NCBI GenBank assembly: GCA_945643635.1
Contig: CALZFC010000019.1
Coordinates: 3,420,501-3,484,500 of the forward strand
Reading direction: 5' to 3'
Source: Allodiplogaster sudhausi
Taxonomy: Eukaryota; Nematoda; Chromadorea; Rhabditida; Diplogasteridae
Length of the DNA: 64,000 nucleotides
This document shows positions 50,901 to 60,503 of this stretch, piece after piece. Both the position numbers and the translations under genes were made by a program. The notes below the pieces were generated by a model. That model made no database searches. It saw only the letters and a program-made list of their open reading frames with translations, and was not told the origin of the DNA. The stretch's first letter is position 1. Every line of letters begins with the position of its first letter.

Positions 50901-50970
50901 AAGCGAAGGTGGGGAAGGAAAATGAGAGAATAAGAAGAAGAAAGAGCCAAGGCAGACTCCAAGTCAGCAT
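47953..50970 (-). CDS. Acid-sphingomyelinase-like phosphodiesterase, copy 2, with hydrophobic C-terminal tail
   Basis: Minus-strand exons: 50834-50970, 50633-50729, 50356-50485, 50146-50260, 49928-50000, 49741-49823, 49517-49606, 49376-49437, 49204-49255, 49002-49089, 48766-48911, 48535-48692, 48338-48428, 47953-48112, 493 residues. After a strong signal peptide (LPWLFLLLILSFSFPTFA) come the metallophosphatase motifs LHFSDMHFDPEY, WTGDNIPHE, PVFGNHDYAP, HIVAHIAPG and FGHHHTDTF. Unlike copy 1, the last exon continues past the shared SHADLDDYF region for about 30 residues and ends in LLTVAAFVFSLLLL, which looks like a GPI-anchor signal or membrane tail. This copy may therefore be surface-attached while copy 1 is soluble. 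All phases agree, but the first donor reads GG instead of GT (after DGDRNR), so the first junction is uncertain. Confidence 0.88.
48282..48325. repeat. Perfect 18 bp inverted repeat with 8-base spacer
   Basis: ACGAATATTCATTTTGAC (48282-48299) is followed eight bases later by its exact reverse complement (48308-48325). It lies in the last intron of phosphodiesterase copy 2 and has no counterpart in copy 1. Confidence 0.9.
48913..48985 (+). other. tRNA-like sequence (possible tRNA pseudogene or SINE head)
   Basis: In the small intron between exons 49002-49089 and 48766-48911, the plus strand reads TAGCCTAGTGGTAAG, similar to an A box / D arm, and 35 bases later AGTTCGAACCC, a good B box / T loop. 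A GCACA...TGTGC stem lies between them. An A-rich run follows. The acceptor stem is poor, so it is probably not a functional tRNA. Confidence 0.35.
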
Positions 50971-53639
50971 TCTGCTGAAGTAAAGTAAATGAGATAATTG
51001 TAACAGAACTTGAAATTCAAGATATGTATATCGCCAAGATATCTAAATTTGATTACACTTTTGAAAGCGGAAGGAATCAATGCAGAAAATGTATCACAGA
51101 TGATCACGAATGCCAGCCGAAAATGGGCAAAAGCAAGCTGGAAAGAGTTGGAAGGAATGCACAGCCAGAAACGCTTCCTTGTTGTCTTTTTGCCAAGGAG
51201 CAGCTGGTCGCATCTGACAAGCGAAGAAAACGAAAGAAAAGGTGAGAGAGAAGGCAGAGAGAAGAAATGAAGGGTGAGTGTTGAGAGAAAGAGAGAAAAG
51301 AGAGGGAGAACGCGAGAAGTAAACAATAATGATTTTGCTTCTCTACAATGGCACAGCTCCATGGGAATTGACACGAATGTATTTCGCACCAACCAGGACA
51401 ACATTCTGCTACTGATTGGTCATGCAAATAATGATTGCACGCTAACAGTGGTCGCTAAGCCGTGGAAGGAAACCTAGAAATATTCTTCCCTCTGTCCAGC
51501 ATCATCCGATTGCTCTCCCAATCTCTCTCGGTTTCTCTGATAAGCCCCCCATCCTTCGCTGCTCGGACTCTGCATGCATGATCGAGTGGACAACTGATGC
51601 CATCCTCTTCTTTTCTCTCTCCTGTTTACAAATATCTCTCACTCTCTCCCTCTCATCGTTGTCCGTTTTACGGGTTGTAAAGCAAGCAGTGATAAAGTTC
51701 GAAGATATTGAAAGTATTGTGGAATTTTTTACTTGTAAACAGAAAATAAAGACTCTGCCTGCAGACATCTTGACTCGCAAAAGGAGAGAAACGCATTCAA
51801 TAACTATAGAGAAACGAAGACAGGAAAGATATATGCACATTTCAACATTGATCGATTCAGCAATAATCCTGCCTCGACATTTCCCAATTTGCAAGCCTCA
51901 GATAAATGGATGATTTCGTCAAAGAGGCACTAATGAGCTTATTCGCGAAATTGAACGAAATGTAACCTTCTATGAAATACAAAGGGGGCGCAAAAAAATA
52001 AATGAGAATTGTTTCGGCTGTTACGGCCTTTATATCCTCCTGCTTCCTTATCTCAGTGTGAGATCTATCCCATCCGTTTCTCTAGATTTCTCTGAAAAGT
52101 TCTACTGTTCCTATGTATATTATTTCATAAGAGTTATGACTCACACATTGTTCTGGAATATTCGTTCTGTTCCATTCTATAGTTTTCATGACTCATATCT
52201 GTTCTAGGACATGCTATTATTAGATTGCACCTTACCCTGCGGGGGTTTATTAAACAGTCTGTACTTTGCCCTGCGGGAGTATACAAGCAGCCTACCGCAA
52301 TAGAGAGACAAGAAGCCAACGAGCCAAGAAAGCTATGTATCTAGCCAATCTACGTACAGGAAGCGAGCCTCTACTATTTCTCACATTGCTATTGTTACTA
52401 TTATATTTGATTGTAGATTAACTTGTGATAACCCAGACATTTGTGTACATACTACAAACCGACGGAGATATGCACATACTGAAGTAATTCGGACTTGTTT
52501 AGGCTGCCACCCCAAACAAGAATGGACAACAAAGATTCATGCTGCTTTAGCGGTTCGGCGCTAAGGAAAACACAGTTGGATGAGAAGATAAAGAAAGAGA
52601 TTGTTATCGGTCAGTTTCAGGTTTTATTTTGTAGCTTTTGAATCCTTACCTAATTAATTACATAATTTCGTATGCTTTATATTTTGCCATACCTTTGCAT
52701 TCATTTTATTTTTCACTGACTAATATTTTTGAGGCGACACCTTTACGCAAGAACTCTGCTGCCATGAATGAAAAGCACAACGGAAAGAAGAAAGCACAGC
52801 TCTCGGATGTAAAATAAAGTTAAATAAAGTAGCAAGCAAGTCAAAGCTTCAAGTTCTATGAACGCTCTTCCAGCAGAAACGTCATTCTAACACTCGCACT
52901 CGAAGATCACTGCGATGCGCAAATAAAAAAAAATCTTGATATCGTTCGAGCACAACATAATAACAACTTTCAAATATTCATTCGAAATTTCCGTTTCTAA
53001 CTAAAGGATTCCGAAAAGTACCGATATTTCCCATTTGATACTTCTGAGCAAGGGGAAAGAGTACGAGTACACAGGAACATACTTATCGTTAGTCGTCGGA
53101 ATTCGCCGTTAGTTAACAGTTAATCTAAAGTTTTCAGCTAATAATAAAAATATCAAGATTGCGATAGAGAAAGTAAATTCTTCACCGAGAAGGCGGCGAG
53201 AAGGTTGTTAATTGGTTATTCATTTTTATCTTACATTAGTTTTCTATTGATTTATTTTGCTAATGCATCAAATTTCACTCGATAACGGTGCCTAAAGCGA
53301 TATTGGTTGGCTCTAAACCCTCAATTCAAATCAATTTCTCTATCGCATAGACCGGTTAAAGGAGATACAATGTATTTTAAATATTAAAATATTCGATGGA
53401 ATGGGTCAAGCAATTGGAGGTAAAAAGGAGAAGAAGTTGTGTGTATCCTCGATGATGGTGTGTTATTACAGTCCAGTTCAATGCTGTATGTACGATGTAG
53501 ACGAAGAGAGGAGGGTTCGGGATTTCTGAGGTTTATTTCTGGAACCTGGGGGACACCAGGCCAACACGAGGGATGACGACGTCGCGGTGCTAGCGTTAGA
53601 ACTTCAGCATGAGTGCCGTCTCCCCCGCCCGCTGCGCGC
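50971..53639. other. Intergenic region with no supported gene
   Basis: The AT-rich stretch contains no recognised exon chain. The sequence near 52200-52540 has some short duplicated words (CCCTGCGGG twice), but no terminal repeats or coding region was found that would define an element. Confidence 0.5.
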
Positions 53640-54205
53640 AAAGGTGGCGAGGTTAGCGAGCCGGCCCGAGACGAGCGCAGCGTTCGCCGTGAACACGAGG
53701 TCGGGCAAGTCGTCGCCTCCTTTTAGGGTGACATCCGGCTCCATAATCTGGACTACTCCTCCGGCCGCGATGATGTTCTTGCGGAGCGACTCCCACTGCT
53801 CGTTCCCCTTCATCCGACTTCTCGGCTCCGACTGGCTCATCCAGGGGTTGATCGAGTAGAGGAAACAGCAAATAGTTTCATTTTTTTATTGAGAAACTTG
53901 AGCTCACCATCTGATTGAAACTTCACAGTGCAAATCTCTCATCTTTTCTCCTTGTAAATGAAAGAAGTCAGTCAACTACCGCCTAATGTTACAACTCCTC
54001 TGTTGCCTTCATTTCGATTTTATTCTATTTAGTAACGTAGTCACATGTAATGGTTCTAACTCAAAGCTCGCATTATAATTTGCTAATTTCATTCCAGAAT
54101 TTTTTGATAAAAAAATTAATTAACATCAAACGATCGGCGCATCAGAAACTTTGGCCTCGTTGCGCCGACGACGGACGCTGTGAGGCGAGCGTGGGAGAAG
54201 AACAT
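53640..54205 (-). pseudogene. Truncated amidinotransferase-family (pentein, dimethylargininase-like) gene fragment
   Basis: The minus strand has a start exon at 54125-54205 (27 codons, containing RPKFLM, followed by a GTTAAT donor). A second open segment, about 53690-53855, contains INPWMSQ, WESLRKNIIAAGG and PDLVFTANAALV. These are the N-terminal blocks of the amidinotransferase/arginine-deiminase-like pentein family, which acts on guanidino compounds. The catalytic Glu/His/Cys region that should follow is absent: the frame runs into a stop within 20 codons, and nothing family-like is seen to 53384. There is also no AG acceptor in front of YSINPWM; the only in-frame upstream sequence begins with a stop codon. 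Either it is a pseudogene, or the rest was lost in a rearrangement. Confidence 0.7.
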
Positions 54206-55085
54206 GTTCAGAGGAGAGGGATAAATTGAGAAAGGAGAGAAAAATCAACCGTTCACACACGAGGCGAGGAGATAATAACTTTAAAAACCGCCTGTACTTT
54301 TCATATGCTGCTCTAACGCTGTCCTTCGCTCCTTTTTCAAAAAATCAAATGATGGGTAACTCCGGAATAGATCAAGTGTTACTGTACTTTCATGCTTTAT
54401 TTCGTAATCTCTTTGAGGATTCAGGCAGTTCATTAGAATACTACGTGATTCCATGATATATCCATCATAGCAGCAGGCGATTTTACTTCATTGCGTTCAT
54501 CGCTGCAGCTGACAAGAGGTTGTCTTCATTTTTTCCTGACCTTTTTTAGTGACACTATTCTTGTCATGTGTGTATTCGATATATTTCCGTGGCGCCCAAA
54601 TGCGTTTTTCAAAGACATAAGAAAACAATTAATATTATATGGCCATTTTAAGAGTATTTATCCTACTGTGATGCGGCGATGGTAAAATAAAAGATTTTAA
54701 CGGCATTGTTGCATTGTTGTTTGTGTGTCCTGGGAATAACAACTTTCCGCTTTCATCCAACAATTACAATCATTAAATTAATTCGCATATTTTCAGCACA
54801 TTCTGTTTTTGCGAAGGGCAAGGACACTTTCATAGTATGGCTACCCAACGTACGTTCATATTTTCTTCTTTATGAATTTTATTTGATAGCCCCGTTTGCT
54901 AACTCTGTTTATTTTCTCGCGGTGTTGGCACAATACCAGAGTTAATATTAATAAATTAATATTGAAATATATATATTAATATAATAAATATAAGCATAAT
55001 AAATAAAATGCTAAGGCAACATCACATATGTTCATATTTTTCAGTTTCTCGTTTCGAGTTGAAGGGCGGGGAGGAGGAAGGGAAG

Positions 55086-57647
55086 ATGGAAGGAGTGGGC
55101 GTGGAGGCCGGAGGAGGACGAGTAGCAGCCGTCCCCGCCGGCCAGCGAGGCAGAGTGGTCAGTTAAATGGAAACACATTTCATTTATATCGAAAAGCGGT
55201 TAAAATGAATGGAAGTGCAAATGAATTATAATAAAATTGAAAAGTACATTTCCATTAATTAATTTTGGGTAATAAATAAAAAAAAATTAATGCTACACGA
55301 CGAATTGAAGATACGGTTAGAAATTAATAAAAGTGCAAATGAATTATAATAAGCTAGAAAAAGTACATTTCATTTAATAACTTTAAGGAAAAAATCATTA
55401 ATGTTGCATGAGGAAATAAAGAAACGGTTGGAAATGAACTGAAGCGCACTTTAATTATAATAAAGTAAAGAAAGTGCTTAAGAAAACATTTTAAACAATA
55501 ATTTTAGATTGCCGCTGAAGAGAAGGCTACCGTGGGGGGCAAGGAGGGCGACGGCGTCTCGTCGCGAGCCGGTGAGGTGGCCTTGGCAAAGCCACCTCCC
55601 GGCTTTGAGCTCAAGGTTGGTCATGGCTACATATGTCTACTCCACTACAGTATAATAAAATTATGCAATTTAAATTTTGTTTAGAAAAATTAAGAACAAG
55701 ACTGCTGATTTCAGATTGCCGATGAAGAGAAACAATAAAAAATTCAAATGTAAACAATAATTTTAGATTGTCGGTGAAGACAGGGATGCCGCGGGGGGCG
55801 AGGAATGCGACTTCGTCGCGTCGCACGCCGGAGGGACGGCCGTGGCAGGGCCACCTCCAGGCTTCGAGTACCTGGTTGATCGTGGCTATGTTTACTCCAC
55901 TACTGCAGAATAAAATCTACAATTTAAATTTTGTTTAGTAAAAATTAAGACTATTGTACAAAAAAAAGTTAATATTTAACAATTTAGGCTTTATTTATTA
56001 AAAATCAAGGGCATGTCTAGGATTATGCTAAAGGGACTCATTTACAGTAATGCTATTTAAGAAGGCCGAAATGGCCAAGGAAGGCGAGGACATCCAGATG
56101 ACCACGCTGCAGGCCGTGGGGGTGGTTGTGACAGACCCGCCACCCGGCTTTGAATCCAACGTTCGTCATGGATTTATATATTTGTTTGTCTGCATCAAAA
56201 TAAATAAAAGTGAAAACTTCATGCATTTTGCAATAAATGATAAAATAAGAGGGAGATTTTGAAAGCACAAAGAAAATGGGGAGAACATTTGTCTTCACTA
56301 TTCATATTGGTGGAATGCATTAAAAATATTTTTCCAGCGCGGCAATTACACGTCTCTCTGCCACTACTACGGCTCAGCATTTGACATGCACAAGGAGAAT
56401 GGAAATGCCGATTTTTCCAGAGCCGTTAGTGGCCATTCAAGCGATGAATTCCAGTAGAGTCTGAATTGCTAGCAGCTTACTCGAGTAGATGAAAAACACG
56501 TTCCAGGCTCTCAAGAACTGCCTCATCTGCTCTCTTCTTGCGCCCCACTCTGAGGAGCAGAAGAAGGTTGTTGACGTACTTTCCCATCTTCGCGAGATCG
56601 AGACTATTCCCATCTACAAGGTCTCGTCTCTTGTTATTTCTTCCTTTCTTTCATATAGCATTAATTAATGCTAGTATTTTGGCATTATTATTAATGTGTT
56701 GAATAAATAAATAAGATGGTTTGCAGGATCTCGTTAAGCACTTCATGGACGAGGAGGTTATCTCCTGGCGCGCCTTCACTACGAAGTTTGAGAAGGTTCT
56801 CCGCCGCGGCTCCGAGGTTTGTATTATTTTTAAACTTCTTTTTCGTTCTAAAGTTTCTTCAGAATTTACTCTTACTTCAGATTCTACAAATGAGTCTTGT
56901 TAATAATGGGAAGAAATATTTTGGCAGGTCTTTGATGGAATGGCTGGAGAGCAGCGCTGGACGGATCTGCGTTTCCGTGTGACTCATCACGTCCGTTTAA
57001 TCTACAAATACTTTAAGCTCTGCCCCCAACGGCAGCCTCATTCTGTCGCCCGAGTGCCAGAGCCCCCGCTCTGCCCTGATCCTCAGCCTCGACAACTCCT
57101 CCCACGAGCACAAGGCTCGCACTTTTCATGTGGATGGAAAAATATCAATTTTATAAAGAGGGACAGGGAAAGAATGGAATAGAGACAGAGTAAGACCATC
57201 TACAAGATATACACCATGTCCACATTCTATTTTAGGCCTCCGCAAGCAGCCCCAAGATCAAGCGGAAGGTAAAATATTACATTGTTTACTATTCATTTAT
57301 TTCCTTGAATTCATTATTTGTTAATTGTTTCATTCATGCATAAAACGATTGCATTATCATTCAAGCCTGGTGTTTTATTTTCGGGTGGCTACGCAATAGA
57401 GGGGACGACTTAGTTACAGTCAAGAATGGTTACGGTAAATATTGGAAATATGGAGAAAGAATAAAAAATTTTGCTGTATGTAATAAAGATTGCACAGGAG
57501 CGAAAGCGGAAGGCGAATAAGCAGAAGCGAGAGCATAAGAAGGCGCGCGCCGCCACTCCGGTAATCACCACCACCACTGGCATGCTGCCGCTGTCCGACC
57601 ACTCATCTGCCATCATTGAAGAGAAGGAGGAGGGATCCAAGGAGCCG
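55086..57647 (+). CDS. 5' part of a multi-exon gene: repeated PPPGFE exons joined to an Rpn5/PSMD12-like segment and a Lys-rich tail
   Basis: Exons, all phase 0: 55086-55157 (start), 55508-55615, 55767-55874, 56062-56160, 56338-56424, 56489-56620, 56727-56816, 56928-56990 (possibly longer), 57236-57268, 57498-57560 or to 57647. Exons 2-4 are duplicates of one another: 36, 36 and 33 codons, each ending PPPGFE. Exons 5-8 (SLCHYYGSAFD, LKNCLICSLLAPHSEEQKK, IPIYKDLVKHFMDEEVISW, KVLRRGS, RWTDLRFRVTHH) match in order the part of proteasome lid subunit Rpn5 (PSMD12) just before its PCI winged helix. The PCI winged helix itself is missing; after IYKYFK the similarity stops and Lys/Arg-rich exons follow (KRKANKQKREHKK). 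This is not a complete proteasome subunit. It may be the start of one long gene continuing to 63931. The function is unknown. Confidence 0.6.
55713..55737 (+). pseudogene. Decayed fourth copy of the PPPGFE exon
   Basis: A TTTCAG acceptor is followed by ATTGCCGATGAAGAGAAACAA and then a stop, matching the beginning of the 55508-55615 exon (ATTGCCGCTGAAGAGAAGG). The flanking intron words AAATTTTGTTTAG also recur. The rest of the exon is gone, so this is a truncated duplicate between two intact ones. Confidence 0.6.
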
Positions 57648-57911
57648 GTGAGGAATCAAGGGGAAGGCGAAGCTCTATACAAGAGGAGGGGAGCATCGAA
57701 TAGCCGATTGACCCCGCCCAACCACTTTCAATTCCACATTTTAAGATCTGGAATTAGTTATTTAATATTTCGAATTAGTAAATTAATGATATAATATTAA
57801 TAATAATAATAAAGAAAATTATAATAGACCAATGAAGAGAAATAAAATTTCATACGTTATCATTATTAATCGGGGCACGGCTGTTGCTCTCACTTGGTTA
57901 TGTTGATTCAG

Positions 57912-60332
57912 GAGGAGACGATGGTGTTTTCGTGCAACTCCACTCGCCTCAACGACAGTGTCATTGAACTGGACGCAGATGGAAGAGTGAAGGAACGCGG
58001 CGGAGAGGGAGGAGAGAATGGTGAAGACGACGGGAATGTTAGTGGGCAGAGGGGGCAGGGATGCTTCTGACAAATCAATTGACACCAACTACATTTCTTG
58101 TTCAATTTAACATGTCGAATTACCGTAAAGCGAGATAAAATTTAGAAAATTAGAATTCACTTATATAACAATAATAAAAGATTTAAAAACAATCTTCAGC
58201 GCAGCAAGACTGGTGAAGCGCAGTGCAAGAAGAGCAACGGCGACAAAGAGAAGGCGAAGCTTATCCAAGTGGGCATTGCATTCGATTTCTTTATATAGTC
58301 ACATTAATCAACATAAACAAATGCAATCATATGTGTAAGAATACTTTCTCGTTTCAATCATTACTAGTCTAGAAATCTCAAAAGACATGGTTTTAAAGGG
58401 TTTTTTTTTCAATCTGACAGCATCACTCTTTCTCACCATTTCGTATTTCTCTCCCAATCTCTTTCTCTCTCTTTTCCCATCTTCAAATCTCTTCCTATGT
58501 TACAGGTGCTGATTCTTCCACCTCTCTTCACAGAGCACCGCCTGACTTGCATGATGGCGGACGCCTCTAAGCCCCTCGCGGAAATCGTGCAGCGGGCCGC
58601 TTCCCACTACCGCGATGCCGTCTACCCGTTCCATCCCATCAGTACGTTTTCAGCAACGAGTTTGGAGACTGGCCAATGGCAGAGGCATACAAAGAACTGC
58701 GCTGAATCTCAAATCTACTGTAATTAAAAAGAAACCATTATTGAACAAAACCTTGCTGTAAAAAAAAGTATAACTGAAACATTGATTCTCATGAGATATG
58801 CAGTCTAGTGATTTGGACTGCTCTAATTTAGCGGATCCCGGCGAGCTCTTGTTGGATTTGGAGGATGAGGAGGTGGAGAATCAGCCCTTCTCGACTCTCA
58901 CCTCGCACGCGGCAGTCGTTCTCCCCGTCACGATCGGCACCACCGTCAGAGCACTTTCTTTCTGCTGTCTCTCTTTCTTTCTCTCTCCTCTCTCTCTCTC
59001 TCTCTCCTCTTTCTTGCTTCCTCCGTCACAAAGATGCACTTTCAGATTGAGGATCTGCCCTTTGCCGAGCTGATGGAGCTAGAGGAGGACGCTGGCATCA
59101 TCGCGGACTGGGCCTTCAACGCTTTTATCAACGAGCACCTGAATGTATGTACTCATATTAATTACATCTTCTTTCTCTGTCTGTCTGTGTATCTCTCTCC
59201 TTTGTTTTTTTTCTTTTTATTCCCACACAAACTTTCTTTGACTCCCTTACTTAGACTCCTCCGATTCTAATTCGCCTTGCTTTTCGCTTCAGATTGAAGT
59301 GAGTACGAGCGCGGAACACGAGCGAATGGCGGACCTCAAGCAGCGCATGCAAGACGAAGAGGCATCCGCCACCAAGGAGCATTGCCTGCTGATGTCAGTG
59401 CCACTTCAAGAGTGCATTCAATAGCGAGAACTTGAATTTTGGATCAGTGTCAAGTATGCTCTAAAATTTCTGATCATTCATAGCGGCGGTGGGAAGGGTG
59501 GCGTAGGAGGTGCCAGGTCAAAATGTTGGCTGAATTAACTAAGATAGCACAGGCAAGTGGGAATGCTCTAGTGAGCAGAGGATTAAAGGATTCTTTTCAG
59601 GACAGACGTTCGCCGCCGGCATGCGCGGGCCTTGCAGGCCAACATCGGCTGGGAGCAGCTGAAGGCACAACGGGTTAGGAAAGCAAGGCTACTTTTACAT
59701 TTAAATTAGTAGTGATGCCAGAAAGTAGAATCTAAGCCGTATCTGGCATTCTTCAGTTGCTGCGTGGCGACGAGAGCAGCCGCGCCAGCCCCAGCCCCAG
59801 CCCTGGAGGCGTCAGCGAAGGACGCAACGGCAGCCACCGCGGAGAAGTGGAGTACGTTGCTACTTGGATACAGTCGGATTGAAGACAAATACGAGAAGAA
59901 ATATTCTAATTTGAGAATCTATGTATGTTAGCTGTGAAACAAACAAGGAAAAATAATATGGTGGGTGGAGAAAAGGGGAAACGATTGTGAGATCTGTATT
60001 TTTTTGCTATAGATAAACGGGAAAGAAACAGTGTATTGGCGGGCGCAAAAAAGGGCGCTGAATGAAGAAAATACTATGATTTCGATATGATTTTCAAGAG
60101 TGCAGAATCATATAATCACTAATTACTTTCCTATCTATCACTTGATAATTACCAAGATGTGTTTTCGATTTTTAATAGCACACGTAAACTCTTACGTATC
60201 TTCAGCAAGACCGCCGGATGGAGGCCACCTCCAGTTTGCATGTCTCCCGTCGCGCCCTTCCATGACGAATGGAACGGAGGACAGGACGAGGAGGAGTGCC
60301 AGGCACAAGGGGGAGAGCAGAGCGAGGAGGCA
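57912..60332 (+). CDS. Unrecognised multi-exon module A
   Basis: Exons: 57912-58037, 58200-58268, 58506-58641, 58804-58944, 59046-59144, 59293-59393, 59601-59673, 59757-59851, 60206-60332. Phases agree within the first three and within the last six. They do not agree between 58641 and 58804, where a one-base frame break occurs. Recognisable only by internal comparison: LILPPLFTEHRL and AVYPFHPI, then a hydrophobic block AAVVLPVTIG, an acidic ELEEDAG block, and a Ser/Pro-rich exon. Each block has a counterpart in module B downstream, so A and B are tandem duplicates. I cannot assign a family. It is probably part of the same transcription unit as the exons before and after it, since all are on one strand with short introns. 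Confidence 0.5.
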
Positions 60333-60503
60333 GTCAGTGGCGGGGAGAGGGCAGGACAACTTTCTAACGAATAACAGACCAATTTATGCCCATCTAAACT
60401 TGCTAATCTAACCATGTGAAATGACTGTAGAAATGCAATGAAGTTAGAAAATATATTTCGCTTCTTCCATAAGAAAAAAAAGAGTAAAAATTGCTTCCTT
60501 CAG

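Noticed and set aside
52180..52540. Possible LTR retrotransposon end
   Set aside because: No paired long repeat, primer-binding site or reverse-transcriptase coding sequence was found nearby.
55086..57647. A complete PSMD12/Rpn5 gene
   Set aside because: Only the segment before the PCI winged helix is present, and the N-terminal part of the subunit is replaced by PPPGFE exons.
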